A stretch of DNA of 64,000 nucleotides. Origin: an uncultured Lachnospiraceae bacterium. Its GTDB lineage: Bacteria > Bacillota > Clostridia > Lachnospirales > Lachnospiraceae. Positions 17,369-26,007 of the stretch are shown here, piece by piece. Both the position numbers and the translations under genes were made by a program. The notes under the pieces were generated by a model, which searched no databases, was not told where the DNA came from, and saw only the letters and a list, made by a program, of their open reading frames with translations. The DNA lies in NCBI GenBank assembly GCA_902779575.1, contig CACZBW010000009.1, positions 1-64,000 on the forward strand, written 5' to 3'. Each line of letters opens with the position of its first letter. Positions within the stretch are counted from its first letter, which is position 1.

Positions 17369-18394
17369 GTGCAGCAGTTTGTAAGTGACTATATGGAGGG
17401 AGCCCATCCGAAAATTCTGGAAAAGCTCCTGGAGACGAATATGGAAAAGACCGATGGCTACGGCCTGGATCCTTATTCGGAGAGCGCGCGGGAAAAGATC
17501 CGGAAGGCAGTGGGAGCGCCGGAGGCGGAGATCTATTTTCTTGCCGGCGGAACCCAGACCAATGAAACAGTGATCAGCTCCGTGCTTCGCCCCTATGAGG
17601 GCGTGATCGCCGCGGACACAGGGCACGTCAATACCCATGAAGCCGGCGCGATCGAGCACGGCGGGCACAAAGTTCTGACGATTGCCGGGGAAGAGGGCAG
17701 GCTTTCAGCGGAAAAGATCCGTCTCTGGGCGGAGAAGTTCCTCTCTGACGCCAACCATGAGCATGAAGTGGCGCCAGGGATGGTCTACATTTCCCATCCG
17801 ACGGAATACGGAACGCTCTACACGAAGGAGGAGCTGACGAAGATCCGTGAAGTGTGTCTTCACTACGGGATGAAGCTGTTTCTGGACGGAGCAAGGCTGG
17901 GGTACGGACTTGCTGCGGAAGGGACAGACCTGTCGCTTAAGGACATTGCCGCGCTCACCGATGTGTTCTATATCGGAGGCACGAAAGTAGGAGCATTGTT
18001 CGGGGAAGCGGTGGTATTTCCGAAGCCCGGACTGGTCCCGCATTTTTATACCATCACCAAGCAGCACGGCGCCATGCTGGCCAAGGGGCGGATCACCGGC
18101 ATTCAGTTCGACGTCCTGTTCACGGACGGTCTGTATGAGAAGATCGGGGCCCATGCGGTCAGGCTTGCGCGCAGGATCCGGGAGGCGCTTCTTAAGAAGG
18201 GGTATGAACTTTATATCGATTCCCCGACCAACCAGATCTTCCCGATCGTGACAAAGGAGAAGGCAAAGGCGCTGGAGGAGCAGGTTCAGTACAGCTTTAT
18301 GGAGGAGTTGGACGACGGCCGTCTTGTGATCCGTTTCTGTACCAGCTGGGCGACCCGCCCGGAGGATGTGGAGGAGCTGGTCCGGCTTCTGTGA
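17369..18394 (+). CDS. Threonine aldolase-like PLP enzyme (beta-eliminating lyase family)
   Basis: Low-specificity threonine aldolases split threonine or related beta-hydroxy amino acids to glycine and an aldehyde. The 341 residues show the fold type I landmarks: GGTQTNETVISS (cofactor phosphate region), the aspartate in LFLDGARLGYGL, and the Schiff-base lysine Lys206 in YIGGTKVGALFGE. The start is GTG 17369, preceded by GAGGT with eight bases between; no in-frame ATG lies near. The gene has its own putative promoter and ends with the usual C-terminal VRLL. It could act on another beta-hydroxy amino acid. Confidence 0.82.
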   Translation: MQQFVSDYMEGAHPKILEKLLETNMEKTDGYGLDPYSESAREKIRKAVGAPEAEIYFLAGGTQTNETVISSVLRPYEGVIAADTGHVNTHEAGAIEHGGHKVLTIAGEEGRLSAEKIRLWAEKFLSDANHEHEVAPGMVYISHPTEYGTLYTKEELTKIREVCLHYGMKLFLDGARLGYGLAAEGTDLSLKDIAALTDVFYIGGTKVGALFGEAVVFPKPGLVPHFYTITKQHGAMLAKGRITGIQFDVLFTDGLYEKIGAHAVRLARRIREALLKKGYELYIDSPTNQIFPIVTKEKAKALEEQVQYSFMEELDDGRLVIRFCTSWATRPEDVEELVRLL

Positions 18395-18514
18395 GGCGGC
18401 CGGTTCCATATTGCTTTCATGTTATAAATAATGGAAAAGGCAGAACAGAAACAGTTGAATGCAGGATTCTTATCGGAATGACAGAATCGGAAAGGGTTCT
18501 GAAGGGAGGAGACT

Positions 18515-19765
18515 ATGATGCAGAATGAGAATGCGAGATATCAAATTGACACCGAAGAAAACCGTGCGTTTCTGAAAGAGATCTGTGAAAATCTCCTCAG
18601 CTTCGGCCATCGTTTTCCGTCTCCGGGAGGCAGCTCCTATTATCTTGGAGACGACGGTACGCCCTGGACGGAGAGAAACCGGGAGACTTGGATTACAAGC
18701 CGTATGGCGCATGTATACTGTCTGGGATCTTTCCTGGGGCATGAAGGCAGCGAAGCGCTGGCCGACGCGGCACTGAAGGGACTCAGGGGAGAACTGCACG
18801 ATAAGGATCACGGCGGCTGGTATGCAGGTCTGACTCAGGATGGTCAGATTCTTCCGACAAAACAGTGCTACGCGCACGCCTTTGTAATTCTGGCAGCCTG
18901 CTCGGGCGTCCTTGCGGGAAGACCCGGAGCGCAGGAACTCCTGGATGAGGCGCTTGAACTCTATGACCTGCGCTTCTGGAGAGAGGACGAAGGCCTGAGC
19001 GTTGATACCTGGAATACGGAATTTACGGTTCTGGACAGCTACCGCGGCCTGAACGCCAACATGCACTCTGTCGAGGCATTTCTGGCTGTGGCGGACGTGG
19101 CGGGAAAGGAAGAATACCGTGTGAGAGCGGGCCGGATCATTGATCAGGTGCTTGGCTGGGCCGGCAAAAATGAATGGCGCATTCCCGAACATTTCTCCAG
19201 TGACTGGGTCGCGGACCTGGAGTGCAACAGGGAAAAGCCGGATGACCCCTTCAAGCCGTTCGGCGCCACCCCCGGACACGGGATTGAGTGGGCCAGGCTG
19301 ATAACCCAGTGGGCGCTCTCGACCTTCCGGGAAGACAAGGAAGGGCAGGCGCCGTATCTTGAGGCGGCTCAGAATCTGTTCCGCCGGGCAGTACAGGATG
19401 GCTGGAATTCAGACGGAGCTCCGGGAATCGTCTATACCACAGACTGGGACGGGACTCCTGTGGTGCATGACCGCATGCACTGGACCCTGGCCGAGGCGAT
19501 CAATACCTCTTCCGTGCTGTACCGTGTAACCGGGAAAGCGGAATATGCGGAGAATTATGCAGCCTTCATGCGCTATCTGGACGAGTGTGTCCTGGATCAT
19601 GTAAATGGCTCCTGGTTCCATCAGCTGGATCGGGAGAACCGGGTGATCGGCACTGTATGGCCGGGCAAGTCCGATCTTTATCACGCGCTGCAGGCGACGC
19701 TGATTCCTTATCACAGGCCGGATCTTTCGATTGCGCCAGCCGTGAAGGAAGCGGCAGGGAAATAA
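18515..19765 (+). CDS. AGE/YihS-family sugar epimerase or isomerase
   Basis: This family uses an (alpha/alpha)6 barrel with catalytic histidines to interconvert aldoses and ketoses or epimers, for example mannose-fructose or sulfoquinovose isomerases. The 416-residue length is typical. The motif RETWITSRMAHVYCLG, the region NANMHSVEAFLA, HGIEWARL and DRMHWTLAEAIN match the YihS/mannose isomerase branch more than the cellobiose 2-epimerase branch. ATG 18515 follows GGGAGGAGACT. The protein is cytoplasmic. It stands alone, ending at a strong shared terminator. Which sugar it acts on is not known. Confidence 0.82.
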   Translation: MMQNENARYQIDTEENRAFLKEICENLLSFGHRFPSPGGSSYYLGDDGTPWTERNRETWITSRMAHVYCLGSFLGHEGSEALADAALKGLRGELHDKDHGGWYAGLTQDGQILPTKQCYAHAFVILAACSGVLAGRPGAQELLDEALELYDLRFWREDEGLSVDTWNTEFTVLDSYRGLNANMHSVEAFLAVADVAGKEEYRVRAGRIIDQVLGWAGKNEWRIPEHFSSDWVADLECNREKPDDPFKPFGATPGHGIEWARLITQWALSTFREDKEGQAPYLEAAQNLFRRAVQDGWNSDGAPGIVYTTDWDGTPVVHDRMHWTLAEAINTSSVLYRVTGKAEYAENYAAFMRYLDECVLDHVNGSWFHQLDRENRVIGTVWPGKSDLYHALQATLIPYHRPDLSIAPAVKEAAGK

Positions 19766-19905
19766 GCTGCCGCCGCGCTGCTGTTGAAGGCGGGGGAGAG
19801 TGCAGTATAGGAAGCGGACATACGAACCTGAGAAGGGAAGGCTGCAGCAGGCAGCCGGACTGGAAAACAGAATAGCAGAGAGACTGCAGGACTGAACAAC
19901 AGAAC

Positions 19906-19953
19906 AAAAAATCCTGACTACCGTAGAAAAATGGCGGAAGTCAGGATTTTTTT
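19906..19953. terminator. Bidirectional terminator between the isomerase gene and the ROK gene
   Basis: AAAAAATCCTGACT pairs with AGTCAGGATTTTTTT around a 19-base loop. A run of A on one side and T on the other allows it to act for both convergent genes. Confidence 0.9.
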
Positions 19954-20026
19954 GATGGTGAATGAAACGCGGTCAGCTCTTCTTCGGAATTGCCCGGGCT
20001 TACCGGGGGACCTGATTCAGATCCGG

Positions 20027-21155
20027 TCAGCCTTTCATCGGGATCAGCTCGCCTGCCAGGAAATTCCGGATGTAGGGCAGGGCGGCCCCGATGGTTATGT
20101 TGTGCTTGGGCATTTTGCTGACATGAATATAATCTATGTTTTCCGGGAACGGCGACAGTTTTTCAATATTCTCACAGATACAGGCAAGGTCTGCGTCATA
20201 CAGGCGCGAAGCCAGATAGCCGCCGAGGACAAAATCCTCATTATAGAGCAGATGCATATTATTGATGGAAAGCGCCAGGTAATACAGGTAGGTTCTCCAG
20301 CGCTCCATCACAGCCGGATCACCGGCCTCTTTTTTCTCAAAGAAAGTGTCCTCCTCGTCCTCTCCGAGAAGTGCGTTCATGGAGCAGACTGTCTCGATGC
20401 AGCCCTGCCTGCCGCAGTAGCATTTCTTACCGTTCGGAACGATCTGGATATGCTCTATGGTACCGGAATATCCATGCTTGCCGGGAAGAATCTTCCGGTC
20501 ATGGATAATCGTCGCTCCAAGATGGATGCTGATATTCATATAGATGAAGTCCGATAATTCAGGGGAGGCCCACAGTTCCGAGTCGGCGGCGGCGGCAGCG
20601 GCAGGGATAGTGCAGCCAGCGGGAAAAGCTGTCTATCGTAAGGCCTGTACAGTCAAGGATCTTGCCGTAAGTGATGCGGGTGCCTTCCGCGTTTACCAGC
20701 CCCTGGAAAGAGAAACCGACTCCCAGGATCTGTTCCTGCGTATACGGCAGCGATTCAACATAGCGGTTGACCGTTTCGCAGAGATTCTTAATATAATCCT
20801 GCGTATTCTCATAGGGAATCTCGAACACTTTCCGGTAATAATACTGCCCTTTCAGGTCGACGATCAGCACCTTGAATAGTTTTTTCATTACTTCAACGCC
20901 GACCGCAACGCGGTAGTCCGGCACAACCGAATACGCGGCGGCTTTTCTGCCGGCAAGTTCGGAGGAGATCTGCCCGGCCTTGCGGATGAGGCCGTGTTCC
21001 TCCAGTTCATTGACTTTAGCGGACACAGTAGGGCGGCTCAGGCGCAGGGCGTAGGCGATATCCTGCTGGGAAACCGATTCTCTCTGGTAGATGTACTGAT
21101 AGATCAGCTTCAGGTTGGTCTGGCTGATCTGTGCTGGTGTAATGGTCGTTTTCAT
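20027..21155 (-). pseudogene. ROK-family transcriptional repressor, disrupted by a frameshifting deletion
   Basis: ROK repressors bind DNA with an N-terminal winged helix and release it on binding a sugar. The N-terminal half (ATG 21155, after AGGAG) has the winged helix (VSQQDIAYALRLSRPTVSAK, then VNELEEHGLI) and the start of the kinase-like domain. Frame is lost near 20585-20603, after the residues HYPC, and a stop follows at 20559. The rest (from AADSELWASPELSDF on) continues in another frame with the intact zinc signature CYCGRQGC and ends at 20027. The conserved sugar-binding segment around the catalytic Asp (usually NDANAAA-like) is missing at the junction, so this is a small deletion as well as a frame change. 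The gene is divergent from the sugar operon it probably controlled. An assembly error in the GC-rich CCGCTGCCGCCGCC stretch is the alternative. Confidence 0.82.
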
Positions 21156-21255
21156 GAAGCGGCTCCTTTCTGCTGTGTTTATGAGCCGCCCGGCGCCGCA
21201 GAATGCGGCCGGAAAACCCTCCGGACCACTGTGCGGGCAGAGCTGTCTCATTCTT

Positions 21256-21284
21256 ATGATACTGGATAAAAGTGAATTTGTAAA
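21256..21284 (-). promoter_or_regulatory. Promoter of the ROK repressor gene
   Basis: On the minus strand TTTACA (21284-21279) and TATCAT (21261-21256) are separated by exactly 17 bases, about 100 bases upstream of the ROK start. The -10 hexamer is the same as in the divergent sugar operon promoter. Confidence 0.65.
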
Positions 21285-21336
21285 ATGGTTTTTGAAGATC
21301 GGCGTAACGAACTGCATATTTTGTTCATATGCGACT

Positions 21337-21355
21337 AAATAAATGAGAATTATTT
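21337..21355. promoter_or_regulatory. Inverted repeat in the divergent promoter region, possible ROK operator
   Basis: AAATAA at 21337-21342 and TTATTT at 21350-21355 form an inverted repeat with a seven-base centre. A second short one, GTTA-N6-TAAC, lies near 21403-21416, just after the plus-strand -10. AT-rich palindromes of this kind are typical ROK operators. The assignment is inference. Confidence 0.35.
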
Positions 21356-21370
21356 GTCAGTACTGCTGCA

Positions 21371-21399
21371 TTGACAGAAGACGGTTCTCAAAGTATCAT
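21371..21399 (+). promoter_or_regulatory. Promoter of the sugar/polyol operon
   Basis: A perfect TTGACA at 21371-21376 and TATCAT at 21394-21399 are spaced 17 bases apart, about 80 bases upstream of the short-chain dehydrogenase start. With its repressor broken, this strong promoter may be constitutive. Confidence 0.75.
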
Positions 21400-21480
21400 T
21401 TAGTTATCCAATTAACGCAAGCCGTTTTACAAAATGAATTAAAAAAAGAGATTTAAAAAGGTTTTCAAAAGGAGGAACGC

Positions 21481-22257
21481 ATGGGTATTATTGAACAGAT
21501 GAGACTGGACGGGAAAAAAGGTTTCGTCACCGGAGCTGCAAGAGGAATCGGCAAGTGCACGGCAACCGGTTTCGCGGAGGCAGGCGCAGACGTGGCGATC
21601 GTAGACCTGGATTTCCAGGAAGCACAGAAAACCGCTGCCGAGCTGGCGGAAGCTACCGGAAGAAAAGTGATTGCCATTAAGTGCGACTGCACCAATAAGG
21701 AAGAAGTCGACGCCATGGTGAATCAGGTAGTCAGTGAGCTGGGCGGCCTTGATTTCTGCCACGCCAACGCAGGCATCTGCATCAACGCTCCGGCAGAGGA
21801 GATGACCTATGAGCAGTGGCTGAAGGTGATCAACATTAACCTGAACGGCGTTTTCCTCACGGACATCGCGGCAGGTAAATACATGCTGGCAAACGGCGGC
21901 GGATCCATCATCAATACCGCTTCCATGTCGGCGCATATCGTCAATGTACCGCAGCCGCAGTGCGCGTACAACGCTTCCAAGGCAGCTGTGATCCAGCTGA
22001 CCAAGTCCCTGGCAATCGAATGGGCAAAGAAGGGCGTCCGTGTGAATTCCATCAGTCCGGGATACATCGGAACCGACCTGGTTCTTACGTCCAAGACCCT
22101 CATTCCTCTGATTGAGAAGTGGAATGCCATGGCTCCCATGGGAAGGCTCGGAAAACCGGAAGAGCTTGAATCGATCTGCGTATACCTGGCAGGCGATACC
22201 AGCAGCTTCACCACCGGCTCCGACTTTATTATCGACGGCGCTTTCACCTGCTTCTGA
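21481..22257 (+). CDS. Short-chain dehydrogenase/reductase (sugar or polyol dehydrogenase)
   Basis: The 258-residue protein is a classical SDR using NAD(P). It has the cofactor loop TGAARGIG (17-24), an acidic residue at the end of the second strand (VDLD) favouring NAD, the NAG-type motif HANAG, and the catalytic YNASK (Tyr163, Lys167) with Ser in NTASMSAH. AAGGAGG lies just before ATG 21481. It is the first gene of the operon with the sugar-binding protein, ABC ATPase, permease and a mannitol-dehydrogenase-family enzyme. The operon therefore holds two oxidoreductases of different folds, suggesting oxidation of a polyol followed by reduction of a keto-sugar, or the reverse. The substrate is unknown. 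Confidence 0.88.
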   Translation: MGIIEQMRLDGKKGFVTGAARGIGKCTATGFAEAGADVAIVDLDFQEAQKTAAELAEATGRKVIAIKCDCTNKEEVDAMVNQVVSELGGLDFCHANAGICINAPAEEMTYEQWLKVININLNGVFLTDIAAGKYMLANGGGSIINTASMSAHIVNVPQPQCAYNASKAAVIQLTKSLAIEWAKKGVRVNSISPGYIGTDLVLTSKTLIPLIEKWNAMAPMGRLGKPEELESICVYLAGDTSSFTTGSDFIIDGAFTCF

Positions 22258-22348
22258 TTCAGCAGCTTTCACCCAAAGAAATGACCGCATGGAGCGACAT
22301 AATAAACCTATTTAAACCCACGTTTCTATTTATGAAAGGAGAAACACA

Positions 22349-23325
22349 ATGAAGAAGCTTTTGGCAATGGTTTGCACCGGAATGCTGGCACTTGGCATGA
22401 TGACGGGAGCAGCGATGGCTGACACCGGCGACACCGAAGGAGTGCAGGCAAGCCCTGAATTCTATGAGAAAGCGGATCTTTCCATTCTGGAAGGAAAGAA
22501 GATCGGCATCACCATCCAGTCTCTGGAAAATGCTTACTGGGCAGGCGTTATGACCGCTCTTCAGGAACAGCTTGATGAGCTCGGAGCCAATACCACTATC
22601 GTTGCCTGCGACGACAGCTCCGCTACCCAGATCGGCCAGGTGGAAAACTTCATTTCCTCCGGCTGCGACCTGATCATGATTCATCCTTCTGATGCAGCGG
22701 CTGTTGAAGATGTATGACCAACACCGACGGAAACTGGATTCTGAACAATACCGACCTTGGTATCGCGATCGGCGAACTGACCGGTGAGTTCATCAACGAG
22801 CACTATGATGAGGACAACAAGGCCCAGGTTACCGTTATCGGCTATCCGCAGACCACGATCCTGAAAGAACGCGAAGAAGGTATCCTGGAAGGAATGGCGA
22901 ATGTAGCGGACGGCAAGTATGAAGTTATCGCAAACCAGGCCGCGATCGACGCGAACGCTGCCCAGACCGCGATGGAGACCATCCTGATTGCGCATCCGGA
23001 CTGCAAGGTTGTCACCGGTATCGGCGCCGGCGCCATGATCGGTGCGGACGAAGCTCTGAATATCCAGACCGGCGGAAATATTCCGGAAGATATGGCAGTC
23101 ATCACCACCGACGTGACAAAGCAGCAGCTTGAGCAGCTGGCAGATCCGGCTTATCCGGCAAAGGGTATCATCGGTTTCGAAGGATCTGACGAAGATACCG
23201 CTAACGCTTGCGCTTCCATGTTTGCCCTGATCCTCGGCGACGCTCTGGAAAACCAGAATGTATTCCGCGGCGTAGCTCCGATCACTCTGGACAACGTTGA
23301 TGCGATCAGCGCAGGAATGAAGTAA
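22349..23325 (+). pseudogene. Sugar ABC transporter substrate-binding protein, split by a deletion/frameshift
   Basis: The first part (22349-22717) has a Sec signal peptide (cut expected after GAAMA) and the first lobe of a ribose/xylose-type binding protein, ending DLIMIHPSDAAAVEDV and then TGA at 22715. The second part (22714-23325) opens with MTNTDGNWILNNTDLG and continues to the normal C-terminus. Compared with the family, a segment of roughly 15-20 residues between EDV and the TNTDGNW region (the strand-turn normally reading like AGIKVxxWD) is absent and frame is lost. The two frames overlap by ATGA at 22714-22717, so the second half might be translated by re-initiation, but it would be unlinked and without signal peptide. 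Transport through this system should be lost or much reduced unless this is an assembly error. Confidence 0.8.
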
Positions 23326-23362
23326 TCGGCATAGAAACGGAAAACCGAAATTCATGCAATGG

Positions 23363-23386
23363 TCCCCGCCCTGAAAGGGGCGGGGA
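23363..23386 (+). other. GC-rich hairpin between binding protein and ABC ATPase genes
   Basis: TCCCCGCC at 23363-23370 pairs with GGCGGGGA at 23379-23386. No T run follows, so it is not a terminator. Such hairpins at the 3' end of binding-protein genes usually protect the upstream message and lower expression of the transporter genes. Confidence 0.7.
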
Positions 23387-23419
23387 TACTCATCCGTAAT
23401 ATCAGGAGGCAGGAAGCGT

Positions 23420-24931
23420 ATGAGTGAAGAATATGTCCTTGAGCTGGAACATATCCGAAAAGAATACCCCGGCGTAGTTGCCCTGAAAGACGTCACCCTT
23501 CAGCTTCGCAAGGGCGAGGTCCTCGGACTGATCGGTGAAAACGGGGCCGGGAAATCCACCCTGATCAAATGCTGTTCGGGAGCCGTTATTCCGACCTCGG
23601 GAAAGATCAAGGTCAACGGAAAAGAGTTTGACCGTATGACCCCGCAGCTGGCAGCCGAGAACGGTATCGCCATCATTTACCAGGAATTCAACAATGTCGG
23701 AGAGCTTTCCGCTGCGGAAAATCTGTTCCTAGGAAGGCCGATCCGCAACGGAATCATGATCGACAGAAAAGCCATGGAAGCGGAAGCCGCAAAGGCCTTC
23801 GCCCAGCTTCAGATCAAGATCGATCCCAGGGAGCTGGTGAAAAATCTTTCTGTCGGATATCAGCAGATGATCGAGATCGCGAAGGCGATCCAGCAGAACG
23901 CGAAGGTTCTGATTATGGACGAACCGAGCGCACCTCTTACCTCCAACGAAGTAGAAAACATGTTTAAAGTCGTGGAACTGCTTCGTACCCAGGGGGTTTC
24001 CATCATTTACATTTCCCACCGTCTGGAAGAGATCTTCCGTCTGAGTGACCGGATTGAAGTTATCCGCGACGGCGAATACGTGACAACCTTGATTACGCCC
24101 GAGGCTACGGTAGATGAACTGATCCGCCTGATGGTCGGCCGCGAAATGACACAGAAATATCCGCCGAGGAAGGACTGCATCGACGAGAAGAATGTCGTTC
24201 TGGAGCTGAAAAATGTCACCGGCAACGGTGATCACAATATGTCCCTGAAGGTGCACGCGGGCGAAGTGCTTGGCCTGGGCGGCCTGGTCGGCGCCGGCAG
24301 AACAGAGCTGGCGGAGGTCATATTCGGCGCGAAACCGAAGGAGTCCGGACAGATCCTGCTTCACGGAAGAGAGATTAATCCGAAATCTCCGCGCGAGGCG
24401 ATCGACCTGGGAATCGCCCTGGTTCCGGAAGACCGCAAACGTCACGGCGCGCTGCTGACCAATTCGATCAAGAACAATATCAATATGCCGATCTATGAGC
24501 GGATTTCCAAAGCCAGTGTGATAGATTCCGGTACGGAAAAGAAAACCGCTGAAAAGTACCGCAAGGAGATCCAGATCAAATGTCCGACCATCAACCAGCT
24601 GGTAAAGAACCTTTCCGGCGGAAATCAGCAGAAGGTTATCCTCGGAAAATGGCTGGCCGCGGATTCTACTCTGATTATCTTTGATGAACCGACCCGCGGA
24701 ATCGACGTAGGCGCCAAGTTTGAGATTTATAAACTGATCAACGACCTGGTGGAATCCGGCCGCAGCGTACTCATGATCTCCTCCGAGATGGAAGAACTGA
24801 TCGGAATGTCCGACCGGATCATCGTTCTCGCGGAGGGGCAGATGACCGGTGAGCTGGAGAAAGAAGAGTTTAACGCTGACACGATCATGGCATATGCCTC
24901 AGCTGTCGTGGACAACAAGGAGGTTGGGTAA
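23420..24931 (+). CDS. Sugar ABC transporter ATPase with two nucleotide-binding domains (RbsA/XylG/MglA type)
   Basis: This 503-residue ATPase energises a monosaccharide-class importer. The first domain has Walker A GENGAGKST (39-47) and IMDEPSAPLTSNE as Walker B region. The second has the usual degenerate Walker A (GLVGAGRTE), signature LSGGNQQKV and FDEPTRGIDVGAK. AGGAGG lies upstream of ATG 23420. Its stop TAA overlaps the permease start by one base (TAATG at 24929-24933), indicating translational coupling. Although the binding protein gene in front is broken, this gene is intact. A tetrameric arrangement with one dual ATPase and two copies of the permease is expected from the family. Confidence 0.93.
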   Translation: MSEEYVLELEHIRKEYPGVVALKDVTLQLRKGEVLGLIGENGAGKSTLIKCCSGAVIPTSGKIKVNGKEFDRMTPQLAAENGIAIIYQEFNNVGELSAAENLFLGRPIRNGIMIDRKAMEAEAAKAFAQLQIKIDPRELVKNLSVGYQQMIEIAKAIQQNAKVLIMDEPSAPLTSNEVENMFKVVELLRTQGVSIIYISHRLEEIFRLSDRIEVIRDGEYVTTLITPEATVDELIRLMVGREMTQKYPPRKDCIDEKNVVLELKNVTGNGDHNMSLKVHAGEVLGLGGLVGAGRTELAEVIFGAKPKESGQILLHGREINPKSPREAIDLGIALVPEDRKRHGALLTNSIKNNINMPIYERISKASVIDSGTEKKTAEKYRKEIQIKCPTINQLVKNLSGGNQQKVILGKWLAADSTLIIFDEPTRGIDVGAKFEIYKLINDLVESGRSVLMISSEMEELIGMSDRIIVLAEGQMTGELEKEEFNADTIMAYASAVVDNKEVG

Positions 24932-25875
24932 TGAATATGAAAAATGCTCTCAAGTCAAATGCGATCTGGCTGGTGTTTGCGATTGAAGTCGTCTTTTTTG
25001 CCATCTTCAGCCACGGAGCTTTTGTTTCCGGAAATAACATCATCAATATTTCCAGACAGGTTTCCTATTACGGTATCGCGTCCATCGGTATGACTTTCGT
25101 CATCCTGATCGCCGGCATCGATCTTTCCATCGGTTCGATTATCACCATCGTCAACGTAGTCTGCGCATTCCTGATGGTCAATAACGGACTGAACATGTGG
25201 ATTGCCATTCTGATCTCTCTTGCGCTCGCGACTTTGATCGGCGTGCTCAACGGCGCCATGGTGGCAACGATCGGTATCCCGGCTCTGATCGCGACTTTCG
25301 CGTCCCAGACGATCTTTGAAGGTATCGCCTACCTGATCTCCGGCGGACGTCCGATTTCAGGCCTCCCGGCAGGCTTCGCCCTGTTCGGCCGCTGGTCGGT
25401 CGGCCCGGTTCCGGTCTGCTGCCTGATCATGATCGCCTGCTTCGTGATCGGAAGTTTTATCCTCAATAAAACTTTCTTCGGACGTTATTTCTACGCGATC
25501 GGCGGAAATGAAGAGGCTGCGGAACTGTCCGGTATCCGCGTCAACCGCATGAAATACCTGATCTACGCGCTTTCCGGTTTCTTTGCCGGCCTTGCCGGTA
25601 TCGTCCTGCTCTCCCGTTCCAATTCCGCGCAGAGTACGGTAGGAAAAGGCCTTGAGTTTGACGTTATCACCTGCGTTGTTCTGGGCGGCGTTTCCGTTAA
25701 CGGCGGTGTCGGAAGAATTTCCGGCGTTGTGGCCGGCGTTCTGATTATCGGATGTCTGACCAACGGCATGATCCTGATGAACGTCAGCGAATATACCCAG
25801 ATGGTGGTTAAGGGCCTTGTCCTTGCAGTGGCCGTCGGTATTGACTGCCTGTCCAAAAAGCGTCAGACCAGCTGA
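24931..25875 (+). CDS. Sugar ABC transporter permease (RbsC type)
   Basis: The 314-residue membrane protein has eight to ten hydrophobic segments and the family motif region GIDLSIGSIITIVNV near residue 65 and GGNEEAAELSGIRVNRMKY in the cytoplasmic loop that contacts the ATPase. GGVSVNGGVGRISGVVAG near residue 250 is also typical. It would form the homodimeric channel for the substrate delivered by the (broken) binding protein. The start overlaps the ATPase stop, and AAGGAGG lies about eight bases upstream. Confidence 0.93.
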   Translation: MNMKNALKSNAIWLVFAIEVVFFAIFSHGAFVSGNNIINISRQVSYYGIASIGMTFVILIAGIDLSIGSIITIVNVVCAFLMVNNGLNMWIAILISLALATLIGVLNGAMVATIGIPALIATFASQTIFEGIAYLISGGRPISGLPAGFALFGRWSVGPVPVCCLIMIACFVIGSFILNKTFFGRYFYAIGGNEEAAELSGIRVNRMKYLIYALSGFFAGLAGIVLLSRSNSAQSTVGKGLEFDVITCVVLGGVSVNGGVGRISGVVAGVLIIGCLTNGMILMNVSEYTQMVVKGLVLAVAVGIDCLSKKRQTS

Positions 25876-25891
25876 TCCCGGAGGACTGTCG

Positions 25892-25920
25892 GGCTGTCCG
25901 GACCGGCGTGCAGGACAGCC
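25892..25920 (+). other. Hairpin between permease and mannitol-dehydrogenase-family genes
   Basis: GGCTGTCC at 25892-25899 pairs with GGACAGCC at 25913-25920, with no T run after it. It could be a processing or stabilising element inside the operon. Confidence 0.55.
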
Positions 25921-26007
25921 TGTATGGGAACAAGTACCGCAAAGGGCTTAAGGGAAACGGATGTCAAAAGAAACTGACCATAAGGATTCTACTGAGGAGT
26001 TGGGAAT

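Noticed and set aside
20559-20603. Programmed frameshift in the ROK gene
   Set aside because: A frameshift alone would not explain the missing conserved segment at the junction, and no slippery sequence with a stimulator is evident; a deletion fits better.
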